Below are positions 33,614 to 45,966 of a DNA stretch of 64,000 nucleotides, piece by piece; the first letter of the stretch is position 1; each line of letters starts with the position of its first letter. The position numbers and the translations under genes are program-made. Below the pieces are notes generated by a model that worked only from the letters and a program-made list of their open reading frames with translations, had not been told where the DNA came from and made no database searches. The stretch spans positions 315,954 to 379,953 of the forward strand of contig NW_004443623.1 of NCBI RefSeq assembly GCF_000330505.1. Reading direction: 5' to 3'. Origin of the DNA: Entamoeba invadens IP1 (taxonomy: Eukaryota > Evosea > Mastigamoebida > Endamoebidae).

Positions 33614-34316
33614 CAAATTAATTTATTTGAAGTTCACGTATTCTAATATGAACATAACAACCAAAGGGTTTTTTTATTAAAATACAATTTAAAATAATTT
33701 ATTAAATTATAATTATAATACATAATTGGGCATGAAGTGCTTTTTTGCAATAATTTTTGCAAAATGCATTTAAACTCCCCTCATCGTTGGTCCCTTTATA
33801 GAACATTAGTAAAAAATAAACAGTTAAATAATTATAATATATAGAAAATAATATAGTAGTTACAGTCGGAGAAATGAACTAAAATTTCTCTTACTGTAAG
33901 AAGAAATTATAGGAATTTTAGTAAATAACGTGAAACACATAAAAATACAGTTTTGAGATAAAACCCTAAAACAATAACATTTTTAAAACAAAAATTCAAA
34001 TTACATTTTATCAATAACATAATCCATAAAACAAAATAACAATAACAAAAACCAAATAACAAAAAATACAATAATTTGAATAAAATTTAATATACAGTAA
34101 GTGAAATAAGCCTATAAAAAATAAAAGAATGGTATAAAAACGAGGGTGTCGTTTTAATTGGTCATTTTTTGAAAATATTTGCATTATTGGTCAATATTTC
34201 AAAACCCTGTTTTTGTAAAAACACATAAAAGATACAATTTTTGAATTATATAAATAATAATAAACAAGATGAAATATAAAATTTAAAGTCATTCTTAAAA
34301 CCGTGCAACTTTGACG
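33614..34316. other. AT-rich stretch with Tc1/mariner-like end motifs
   Basis: No coding frame. Contains the short palindrome at 33860-33899 and a TACAGTAAGTGAAATAAGCC word at about 34093, both like mariner terminal repeats. Confidence 0.5.
33860..33899. repeat. 40-bp palindrome with mariner-like ends (TTACAGT...ACTGTAA)
   Basis: The arms are TTACAGTCGGAGAAAT and ATTTCTCTTACTGTAA, 14 of 16 paired, with an 8-base loop. It may be two facing terminal repeats left after an internal deletion. Confidence 0.55.
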
Positions 34317-34850
34317 TGTCAGTGCAACTTTGTTTATAATATAATTATAGTAAAAAAATTATATGTTTTTTAGAAACAAAACAAGAAAACACAAACAAAT
34401 TTTATTAAAACTATTACTCTAATTAATATACTATAACTAAACTATAACTAAAGTTACACAATTTTTCTCAATTAGTTTTTTGGGTTGCACCATTCAACTG
34501 TCTCCTGTTTATCGAAATTTTGCAGCGAGAAAATCTTTGAATCACACGAATTGGCTTGTCTCATTATTTTCTTTTATAAAGAGATGTTTGACATCTGCGC
34601 CATCCACAATCGATATACAACGCCGTTTTATTCGTTTTGTATGACAATTGGAATTCTGGAATTTTTATGCTTTTTAATTAAACAAGCAGTTGAACTTATC
34701 ATTTAATTATCGAGTTATATTTTATGTTGATTTATAACCTAATTCTACTTTTTGTTATTGTTATTGTTGAAAAATAGAGTTTCACCTTTGTTGTGAGTAA
34801 AAAACAAAGAAAAAATAAAGTTGCACACTTATTCGGAATGACTTTACTTA
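34317..34850. repeat. Low-copy repeat, copy A (uninterrupted)
   Basis: About 530 bp aligning to 11833-11910 plus 17010-17465. At the point where copy B carries the GGGCAT-ended element, this copy reads AACAAAACAAGAAAACACAA without insert. It therefore serves as the empty site. It abuts the LSU rRNA fragment that follows. Confidence 0.78.
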
Positions 34851-34899
34851 TAAAATTCCCGAACAGACTTAAAACGAAGACAATAAAAATTGAATCAAT

Positions 34900-36126
34900 A
34901 CAATACTCTTTCCTTTCGATAATTTAAGTACTTTCTTTTGCGAATATAATTGATTTTGACCGTCTTTGAGTTTCACAGTACAATAACAAAACTACCCCCT
35001 GTTTCTTCCATGGGTATAACAGTCATACCTCTGCTTGATTCATTTCAATGCCCGTTCCTCCGTGTTAACAAGAAAAGAGATCTCTTGTCGCTACCGTCAT
35101 ACCCCATACCAAAGTTCATCCCCTGTTACCACTTTCTCAGTCCTTTTTTCGTGACTTTTTGACTATTGATAAAGAACTTTTAGTCTTTTTCCCTTTCATG
35201 CGTAAACGCTTTTTCAAGCTCAGTTTCTTCTACTAAATCTACATCCGTCTTTTAGGATTGATTCACCATATTCCAATTAATGTTGTCTAGGAATTTTTCT
35301 CCTCTTCAGTCCTTTGATATTTTTTCCTCTTCTAAGTATCTGCTACTTCCACCAAGATCTGTACTTAAGTCTGTTCCAATAGAAGTTACTTCTTTACCTT
35401 TATAACTTTCTGAATTCTTGACACCATGCATTTCCTTACTCCTCGTGTGCCTCAGCCTCCACAAGGATACAGTATCACTCTCTCTCATTATAATACCTTC
35501 CATTTTCAGGGCTCATCCATTCGATAGGTGAGTTGTTACACACTCCTTAGCGATTTCCAACTTCCATGGCCATCGTCCTATTGTCAATATGAATGAACAC
35601 CTTTTATGGTTCTCCTCATGCAAGACTTGGATACTTTATCCGTATGTTCGGTTCATCCCGCATCGCCAGTCCTGCTTACCAGACTTGGCCGATTTGAAGT
35701 CCGCATATGCTCACTCCTAATAAATGTTTATCGTTTAGAATATCTCGACTATTCATAGTTTGTTAAAATGTTGAAAAGTCAAGCTCTCCATTACATCCAA
35801 TCATTATCTTTACCAATCATCACTACTTTCTCACTTCAACCTTCCTAAGGGAATATTCAGGTGGAACCAGCTACTAGATAGTTCGATTAGTCTTTCGCCC
35901 CTATACTCATATATTGCAAGTAATTTGCACGTTAACACTCCTAAGTCCTTCCACCAAAGTTTCCTTCGGCTTCAAACACTACAAGCATAGTTCACCATCT
36001 TTCGGGTCCCAACAGTTTAACTCTAGCCTTTTCTAGGTCACTCCTGCTATATGTTTGGTCCTTCTTTTTCGCTTCATATCTGGGTTTTCTTCCCTTCCTA
36101 TTCGCTCCGATGTTAACCCTCGTGGA
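34900..36126 (-). pseudogene. Large-subunit (28S-like) rRNA, internal fragment
   Basis: Read on the minus strand, this block carries universally conserved LSU rRNA words: GGGACCCGAAAGATGGTGAA (about 35990-36015), GGGGCGAAAGACTAATCGAA (about 35880-35901), TCTAGTAGCTGGTTCC, GCGGGATGAACCGAAC (about 35650-35665) and GAGTGTGTAACAACTCACC (about 35527-35546). They come in the order of eukaryotic LSU rRNA. Only a central stretch of about 1.2 kb is present: it starts abruptly at 36126 and fades near 34900, with no 5.8S, SSU or LSU 3' part beside it. GC content is well above its surroundings. In Entamoeba histolytica rRNA genes are on extrachromosomal circles, so this looks like a displaced, non-functional fragment or an assembly join. 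Confidence 0.88.
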
Positions 36127-39100
36127 GAAACTAAAAACGTTTCTATAAACCACGAAAGTTATATTTCAATTATTAATCTTTGTCAAATATTTTTTACAGA
36201 TCATTTATTTATATTGTGTTTTTTCGTTGTATTCTTTATTTGTTTCATTTTATTTTTTAAAATAGATTTTTTTCAATGTAAAATAAAATAAATAATTTGT
36301 TTAACAAAACAAAGCAAATGTTGTTTGGATTGGTTAATGAAAAAGAAAAACTTTTTTTCTGAAACAAAAAGATAATTAATAATACACAAAAAAAGATTGT
36401 TTTTAACACGGGATAAAAACTTAGTTTTTAATATACAAATTTTATTTTAGTCTTAATTGAACAAACTATTTATTATGATAATGTAACTATTGTTATTAAT
36501 TATTTGCTCTTTAAAAACTAATCAAAACATGAATGTTTTAACAATAAATTATTAAGTTGTCCACAACAAAATGGTGTTAATTTAATGAAAAACACTCTAT
36601 TTAAGAGAGGCAACCCAATTTTATCAAATGCCATCACAAATAAAAAAATACTTTCAAAATCCCGTTAGTTTGTATTTTTATGTTCAAATTAAATACAATT
36701 GTGCAAAAAGATTATCATTATACATTTAAAAAACCCGTTTTGGAATTTGAAATTTATTTTTAGTCAAATGAAGCAACAAAAAAAATAATTAATAATCAAT
36801 TAAAATAAACTATAATAAAACCATCTTATTGTTTTCTGATTATATGTAAAACAACATCATTTTTTAAATTAATTATTTTTAAGCAATTTTCAACTTAATA
36901 AACTGGTAAAATGTTATATCTTCTCAAGTAAAATATATATAATTTTCATGCTATTTGTTCATTTGTGGTAAAAGATTTTTATTTTTATCTTGTTATTACA
37001 AAAATAATTTTTACCGATTTATCACATTAAAAAATTGTATAACTATTTCGAAAATTAAAATTATAATACAAAAAAAAATTTTATAGTTAATATTCAAACA
37101 AAAAATATATATTTTGAACAACTATTAAATTAATGTTTATTTATCATAATTGAATATATTTTATAATATATTATAATTCATTATAATACATAATAATTTA
37201 ATTATTTTTATCAAAATAAATTAAATTTGTCTTTGTTTGTCTGTTTGATCTTAAATTTATTTTTGATGGGTTTTTAAGTATAATAAATATTGTAAATTAA
37301 TTTATTAATATATTAATTAAATTCAAAAAAAACTTTTTTATTAGTAATAATATCATTTAAATGAAATTTTAACTAAAAATATATTTAAATAATATGGTTT
37401 TCAAACCATTTTTTTGTTGATAAAATGAATAATAATTATTTAATAAATGTTCGTTGTAATAGTATGATCAAATAAACAACAGTTGATTAATATGAAGACA
37501 ACAGAATCACATTCTGAAAATATCACAACAATAAAATAGATTATTTATTGTTAATGCAAATAATAATTGTATATTATCATAACAATCGAACCACTTTAAC
37601 TTGTGTTGTGTTTTTAAATCTTGATAGATTGATCAATATAATATTTAAAATACATTGAAATAAACATAATAACACTACATTAAACAATTGATCGTCTATC
37701 GATAAAGTGATTACAACATTTATATCATTACATTGCATTGGTCAATTATTGGTGTATAACACGGCAATAATAAGTAATTGATTTTTGTTTAATAATATCA
37801 TAATATAAAATATTTAAACAATAGTAGATAATCTTAATCATGTTGACAAATATGGAGGTATTTGATTATAAATTTTTAATGAAAAACTTAATATATATCC
37901 ACATATCTCAACACCCAAATCAACTTAAAAATAAATGCAGTTATTATTTTAAATGTTGCTATGCAATACTTTTCATCGAACAACACAAATTTCAAACAAA
38001 ACAATGAATACAGATAATATTGTTGTGATTTTATTATTATAACATATATTTTTTTGTTTTGAAATCGTTGATTTTGTTTATAATAACACAATTGTAATTT
38101 CTTTATTTTAAAGTTTGCAACAAGTTAACACATATTATAACTAACACAAAAATAACAAACTATTCCGAACATTATATCATCAAATTTAATAAACATTATA
38201 GTTTGTTTTAATCACCATCATTGGAATTGACTAATTGTTGAAAATATTGATATTCACACATCAATTACAAGAATGTGATTTAATAAACTTAGTATTACTA
38301 TTTCTCATATAATACCAACAACAAATGTTTTTGTTGAAAAGGTGCTTAAAACGCCAAACAATATAAAATAACATTAATGAAGGTTTGATTATTGATATGT
38401 ATACTCAAGACAACTTAATGTTACAACATTATGAAAGATATTCACACAATATATAAATTGTTGTTAATAGATAAAAATATTAAAAAATATTAATATGATT
38501 TATTAAAATATTAACTTGTTGTTGTTTTGCTCTTGATTTTCAGTAAATGTGTTGATAATTATTGTAATTACACATTTTAAATTGTTAAATGTCTTTTATT
38601 TTTTTTAATAATTTGATGAATATACATTTAATTTATCATAATATATATTATATTTATTAATTACATCAAGAATAATAATAAAATATATTGTAAAAATAAT
38701 TATGATGTAGTATTATATTGTATAAATTTATTAATTTTTATAAATAATATTATAGTATATTATAGTATTTTATTTGTTATAATTAAAATAACTATATAAC
38801 ATTATTTTAGTTAAAATAAAAATAAGTACTATTTAATTTTTTAAAAAATAATAAAAAATTCTTAAGTTTTTTAAGTGGAATTGACTGCATGATAACTTGG
38901 TTGTAGGACAATACATCTGACTATCATCCGAACAAAAGTTAATAAACATACCAATTACTCACTTTTTTAAATTGTGGATAATCGAGATTATCATATTTTC
39001 TTTGCCTTCAAACTCCTCAAAAATGATCAAAATTATACCCGCTTTTTTATGTATTTTATACGTGTTATTTTTCTTAATAAAATATGGGATGGCAATCAAA

Positions 39101-39792
39101 GACTTTTGTTTACCTAAACGGAAGTTAAACAAAAAATCTATTTTTGATTCAATTTCAAGGAAAAATGAATCGTTTTGTCCATTTTTGTTTAAAATCAGAT
39201 ATTTACATTAGAAAAGGGAACCTTGATACAAGGAATTTGAACAAATGCACTCAAATTGTAAAAATACAAACTAATACAAAGGAGACACAACAATTAATCA
39301 GAGGCATTGAATTGAAAATCATAGAGTTTAAAGAATTGAGTCAAAAATATTCAAAGTAGCGAAAGTGAAAGAAGTGGAAAAATGGGTTATAAAATAATAA
39401 AATTGTGTTTTGTTTACAAAACATGTTTTCAAATAGTCTTAAAATAACTTTGTAGTTTTTGTTTCATTTTGGAATTGAATAACAAGTAGTACCCCTTTAT
39501 TGTTTTTCTATCTTGTCATTGCAATTTCTAATTATAAATTGATGTTCTTGTTATTATATTTGACGTTTTAAAATTAAAAAGTGCCTTCTTTTTGAAATTT
39601 TTTTTGATAATTTATTAATTATTATTTATTAGTTTTGTATTTTACATTTTATTATTGTTTTTTCTAATAGTTTCTTTTAATAGTATTATAATAGTTATGA
39701 TATAGTTAATCAATTTAGTTTATATTTGATATAACAAATTATAAACTGTTTAATACACTCAACACACTCTGAGTTGTTTTTTTATATTTATA
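36127..39792. other. 3.7 kb AT-rich stretch without supportable genes
   Basis: Composed of ATT/TAA-rich simple sequence. A few frames of 60-80 residues near 38970-39360 show somewhat more balanced base use, but have no recognisable domain. Confidence 0.5.
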
Positions 39793-39796
39793 TTAA

Positions 39797-42615
39797 CCCT
39801 TCGAGGATGGGAAAAATCAAAATTTGTAAAAAAAATCTTAGTCAATTGTAATGTAAATGTGACCTTTTTCTTTAATTTTTTCAAAAAAAGCTAGACACCC
39901 TGGAAAGACGGCTCTAGTATATTTTTATAGTAAATTGTTATAAATTATAGTAAAAAAGTGATTTTTTGTTGAAGTTGGGATGAACAAAGGTTCACTTTTT
40001 TGCTTGATCCTTTCAGAAACAAGTCACAGTTCAATGGAAAAGTCAGATCAAAATTTTATTGAGATGTCTACAACCTATTACAATAATAAAATTAATAATA
40101 AAATATAACAAAGACCAAACTGTATCGTAAAACATACTGGTCCGGAATATTCAAAATCAATTGCATCATAAAATAACAAAGAAAAGAAAATAAATAACAG
40201 ACTTTGAGGTGTATTGAAATTTCATTATGCAATTGATCTCAAAAACAATAACAAGGGAAAATAAATATTTTTTTGTAAACTTTGAAAAATACAAAAATTT
40301 AAAAAAGTGGGTTTTACTATTGTTTTGTAAAAGAAATAAGATAAGATGAAAAGACACTTTTGTTTGTTCCGACTTTGAAAAATAAATCTTAAAAAAATAA
40401 GTCTAAAATAAACAAAAAATAACTAAAATACATTTTCAAAAGTACCAAAAATCGCAAAATCGAGAAAAATTTATAAAATCAACTTTAACAATAAAAATAA
40501 TCGTATTTAATTAAACTTTGATCACCACGAGGTTTTATGGTCACTCGTTGAATTTCACGTCGTGCCACTGTCGAGGAAGCAAGATATAAATTCATTTTTT
40601 GTAATTTGAATTTTTTATCATTTTCAAACAAAAACAAAAGGCAAAACGTGTTTTATGCAATCTATTTAGAATATAAAGATTTGTATTTGGTAAATAATTG
40701 TTTATTTTGCAGCCACTGTTTATTCATTTTCAAATTATGCATTTTTGGTCAACAAACAAAAAACTTATAGTAAATGTATAGAGATAATGAAAAACAAAAA
40801 AAACACAAGTGTAAAAACAACACAACCAAAACCAATGACAACATTTTAAACTATAATTAATAATAAAATAAATTAATAAATTGTTAAAATTAATAATGTT
40901 ATTTATAATAGTTTTATAATTATGATTGTTATAAATAATAGTAACAATCAACAGAGACAATTTTGACACAATAAAGCATAATAAATCATATCTTTACTAC
41001 AATGTGATGTCATCGAAGTGATAAGTGATCACATAGATGATATAACAATGTTGTGTAATTAAAACTAAATTGTATTTTATGTCTAATTATAATAAAAATG
41101 GTATAATCACCCCTTTTTATAATGTTATCATTATAAAAGATACATATTGTTTGTAATAAAGCGCGTTTTGTATGAAACATATAGTTCAAAATTAAAACAA
41201 AACAAATAAGCATTTAATTTATATAAACAGAAACACGCTGGTTTAGTGAATGATCAATAAAATGATTATATGTGAAATAAATGATGCAGTTGTTATATAG
41301 ATAACAATTGAAATTATTTGGATGTTAGAATTGATTACAAACTATATTTATAATATTATTTTACCATTAATAATATAGAGTCTAAAATAATAATATAATA
41401 ATAATAAAATAATAATTTAATTTTTTGAATAACAATAATGTTAAAATAATGTTATTTAAACACATCAAAAACAAAAATATGATAAAAATTATTGTTTTAA
41501 AAGAGATAATCTTAAAAAATATTTTAAATTAACGACTATTTGTTATTCCATGACAATGGATCAATAAAAAATAGGCAAACAATTGTCACTTGTAATTTTA
41601 TTAACATTTATAGTTAAAAATATTAGATAATTTATTATGTATTGTTTATTTGATTGATTTTGTAACGAATTGTGTTTTGTGTTTTTAAATAGAAGTTTTT
41701 GTTTAAATTTTTTAAAAATAAATACAGTAAGGTTACCCCTTTTTGTTCAATTGTTTTAATAATGCAAGATAATTATAGTTATTTTTAATTAATGAAAACT
41801 ATTTTAACAAATAAAATGCAAAGAACATTTTAGCGTTTTTATTTGAAGATTGCTAAACAATAAAATGGTTAATATTAATTAAAAGTACTAATTAAACCTT
41901 ACATAAAACAACGTCACTTGCTACAAAACAAAAAAGTTTGTGATAAAACAAAGAAAATACTTGACATAAATTTGAATTAACACGATTATTGAGTTAGTTA
42001 TTTCAAGATTTGTTATGGATAAATTTATAGTTTCAAGTTACACTTTTTTAAACAACAATGTGCAAAATTAATTTATAATCAAAAATTATCATTTTTTAAT
42101 CTTAATATCCCAGNNNNNNNNNNNNNNNNNNNNNNNNNNNNNNNNNNNNNNNNNNNNNNNNNNNNNNNNNNNNNNNNNNNNNNNNNNNNNNNNNNNNNNN
42201 NNNNNNNNNNNNNTACACAGTTTTAAGTGTTCTTGTTTGTTTTTAAAAAACTTGAATATCTGATAATATTATTTAATCAATTTTTATTAACAATTTTATT
42301 TGTTTATAAAAACAGTTTATTTTCGTATTATTTTTATTACTAATATTAATTTGTTAAATTATATATTTTATTGATTGAAGGACGAATCTTTAACATTAAC
42401 CAATTAATTTGAGTTTATGAATGATGAAATGTGTTATAAATAATACAAAAGTTTGAATTTAAGTTGAAGTATTTTATCAAATAAGTCAAAAATCATTCTA
42501 AATTGTTCATGAAAAGTCGCCATTATTTTCATTTTTTTGGAAAAGTGAAATTATTTTTTGAAATTTTTTTCTGAAAAAAAAAGAAAAAAATAAAAATTTT
42601 TCAGTCCTCGAAGGG
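39797..42615. mobile_element. piggyBac-like non-autonomous element
   Basis: Starts CCCTTCGAGGATGGGAAAAA and ends with the inverse of CCCTTCGAGGACTGAAAAAT. It is flanked by TTAA on both sides (39793-39796 and 42616-42619), the piggyBac target site. CCC/GGG termini also fit that superfamily. The 2.8-kb interior has no transposase frame (a 100-N gap at 42114-42213 hides little). A slightly GC-richer patch lies at about 40516-40580. Confidence 0.8.
42114..42213. other. Assembly gap (100 N)
   Basis: A run of N inside the piggyBac-like element. No overlap between its two edges was seen. Confidence 0.95.
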
Positions 42616-42619
42616 TTAA

Positions 42620-43109
42620 CATATTTTTGATATTTTAAAATAATGTACAGTGAAAATAGGTTTGACAATAAAAGTTTATATGTTTATTGAAAATTATTTT
42701 GTCTTTTTTTAAAATTAAAGTATGTTGTTTTTTGTCAATTTCAAAATGAACAAATTGATTCATTTTTTACAATTTAAAAACATTTTAGTTTATTATTATG
42801 GTTTACCAAAAAATTATTATTGCCGAATTAACATTTAAATTATAAAATTTAAAATAAATAAACCAAATAATACCAAAAAATATTTTATTCTAATACCATT
42901 TTTTTTTTCTTGCCAAAATTAAACATGAAAATACCAGTTTGATTTCTTAATACAGAAAAGCAAAAATTGGAGACGCCTATACTATTGACAGCTTTTAAAA
43001 ATATACTATATTTAAATAAAATATTAATAACATTGTTATTCTAAATTTTTATATTATTATTATTAAACAACTATAATTTTTATTACAATAAAATAATTAA
43101 TAAATAATA
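42620..43109. other. AT-rich spacer
   Basis: No gene. A mariner-like word TACAGTGAAAATAGGTTTGA occurs at about 42652 without a matching right end. Confidence 0.45.
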
Positions 43110-45964
43110 AACTCCGGACACAAAGTCCGACGTATCGGACTTTCGGATTTGTTTTTCTGCTATTTTTTAAAATTTTTATTGAAATAATTAATGAATTATG
43201 TCAAGAAAAACGGGAAATGAGCTAAATGTTATGAGCATTTATAATTCTTATATTATTCTTGATGTGTTTTTTCTTCAATTATTTTTTTTTGTTCATCCCA
43301 CAAAAACGTTCATTAAAACATTCATTTGATTTTACAAATTATAAATAAAGTAATTACTTTGTTTTGATAAGTAAAAATAGTTTTTTAGCATTAACAAAAA
43401 TATGACTTTTTGATAATATAGGGGGTCTATAAACTGGTTGGGATCCATAAACTAGTTGGGGAATTTATTAGAAACTTTTAAAGGAAAAAACAATATTTAC
43501 ATGTATTTTGGAAAAGAAAAACCCTGCTCTGCAGTTTTGGGAAGTATAAAACATGTAAATTTCTATTTTTGTTTTTGTTGTTTTGCACATTTAGAAATTA
43601 ATAAAAAACCAATGAAACCAAAGAACAACCAATGAATAAAAACAAATCATTTATATTTTTTTGTGAATAAAATATATTATTTCGGAAGAGAATCGCTTTC
43701 TCTTTTTTATCATATAACACACATTTAAACATTTTGTTCACACGCTACACAAAAAGTTGTCAACGACCGTGGCAAATTAAATTATCTCGCTCTCACACGC
43801 ATTATAAATTATATTTTATCACAATCTCCAGCATATTGTAAATATCGTAATGAATGACTGTTTTGAGTTCAAAATATTTTCTTTTATAGTCCAAAATTCG
43901 ATTTTTTTAAATCTGTTGACTATTAAATCCATTTTTATTTTTTTGTGATTTTACCTTATTTAAAATTTGAATCGAAATGTAACAACGTTTTTGATTAATA
44001 CAATTAATATTTTAATATAATAAAATATTAAATTTTAATTGTTTATCTAGATTCATTTGAAATTGTTATGGCAATAAATGGCGATTAATATATATATAGA
44101 AAGCATTTTAATAAAAAACATTATTTTTATAAAATGTTTTTACTTAAGATGTATGTTATATTATACTATTATATGCTATAATTATTAATAATATTTATTA
44201 TGCTTATTTATTAGTTTATAAAATTATTATTTTATTAAGAATTATTATTCAAACATCAACTTATTCTTTAATAAATAACAGGGATCAGACACACAACATT
44301 CGAATGGTGTATTTAACATGTTGTTAACAGCTTTTTATTTTCAACAAAACTCACTCTTGATATCCAAGAATGTGTTTATTAAAGTTGACTTTATTAATTC
44401 ATAAAACTAAAACTATATTATAATTTATTATCAATAAAACTATTTATTTTTCATTTTATTTTCAAAAAAATCAACAACCTTACAATTATAAATGTAATGC
44501 ATTTACCTGTCATTCATTTTATTTTATTTATTCAATAGATGTTATCAAAAAGTCCATTACAACAATTTGAAATTCCAATTTTTCAAAATAAAAAATATAA
44601 ATTATTTTAACAGGGATTCGTTTTTCAACTTTTTAAAACACATATTTTAACATATTACCCTTTATGACGAACAATAATATTATTACCTTATCCCACATGT
44701 ATCATATATAACACTTTGTGTTTAAACATATTAAAATAAATATCATCGTTAAGAGAAATGATGACCATTTTTTAGATAAATACAAAAACAAAGGTTTCAT
44801 ATTTCGTTCCAAAAAAAACAAAAATTATTCCAAATTTTACCCGTCACTTCTTACCGGGTTTGTTACAAAACAATTTTTGTAAAAAAAATATTTTTAAAAT
44901 TTACAAATACAATACTTGACTTACAAAAAGCGTTCATATTATTGGCCAGTTAATAAATCCATTTTAATACCACAAACAAATAAATCAAAATTGTTCCAAA
45001 AAGTGAGCGAAAACGGAAAATCAAGGGTTATTGTTCTTATGAATAATAACAATAAATATTAATTGATTATGTTTTACATTGTTTTAATTTCGAAGTTTTG
45101 GAGCATTCCCCAACTAGTTTATGGATCCCAACCAGTTTATAGACCCCCTATAATTGTTATTAACAAAACAATAATTATAATACATTTTATTATAATCACA
45201 ATAATTGATAAAAAGTGTTCCATTTACAAATGTCATTATTGTTATATATTTTTGTGATGAAATGATCACAGAATTTGCTTTGTCTTATCATATCATTATT
45301 AAACAAATTCTATAATAAATTAATAATGAAATGATTAAATATTATAAAAGGAAATAAAAACAAGTAATAATTGTTAATTTTTATTATAATACAAAAAAGT
45401 ATTTTTATTCCAATTGATATTTCGAATCACCTATATTTCATCTATAAAAACAAAATTAATCATTTATAATATATTTACATTTTTATAATTAATATTTTAC
45501 TATTTTCAATATAAAGAAAATAAAAATTGTTTTGTTACTTGTGGTGTTTTGATTAATTTCATGTGTTTCCATATAAAAATTCGATACACTTTTTAGTTTA
45601 ATTTAATAATAAAATTATAATTAAGTCGTGTTTTTCGTTGTTATTGTAAAAATCAACGAATTGAAAAAATTAATTAAATTTTCATTTTTTTAAGTGTTAT
45701 AATATTGATTAAATTTGCGATTTTTGTATAAAATTTGGGTATGAAATTAATTTTTCGTGTTTTATAAACCAAAATATTTCATGATTTTGAAATAAGGAAA
45801 TTGTAGTGTAAGTAGAAAATTAAAAATCAAAAAATAAGACGCAAAAAATCAAAATAAGAAAAAATAATGATAAGTAAAACAGGTATAAATTTCGACAAAA
45901 TATATTAATATCCCGAAAAACAAAAAAATACTGTTTTATCGTGTCGGACTTTATGGCCCAAGTT
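43110..45964. mobile_element. Older TIR element (AACTCCGG...CCAAGTT) enclosing a second element
   Basis: Left end AACTCCGGACACAAAGTCCG and right end read inward AACTTGGGCCATAAAGTCCG share CATAAAGTCCGAC-like blocks with several mismatches. TA flanks both ends (43108-43109, 45965-45966). No transposase frame. Class could be Tc1/mariner by the TA duplication, but the termini are not typical. Confidence 0.55.
43421..45148. mobile_element. MITE-like element with 44-bp perfect TIRs built from an 18-bp tandem repeat
   Basis: Begins GGGGGTCTATAAACTGGTTG. The first 44 bases are the exact inverse of 45105-45148. Each terminal repeat contains two tandem versions of (T)CYATAAACTRGTTGGGR. The flanks read TATA on both sides, allowing a TA or TATA duplication. 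The 1.7-kb interior has no long frame. It is nested in the 43110-45964 element. Confidence 0.82.
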
Positions 45965-45966
45965 TA

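Noticed and set aside
34485..34706. 73-residue plus frame in repeat copy A
   Set aside because: Not preserved in copy B, which has indels; the shared signal is the DNA repeat, not this protein.
34950..35503. Short frames within the LSU rRNA fragment on both strands
   Set aside because: They overlap conserved rRNA sequence, which explains their base composition.
38972..39359. Two overlapping short frames with a more gene-like composition
   Set aside because: No recognisable motif and no promoter elements; could be a decayed gene tail but cannot be supported.
40516..40580. Slightly GC-richer patch in the piggyBac-like element, considered as an RNA gene
   Set aside because: No cloverleaf, no B-box and no convincing pairing.
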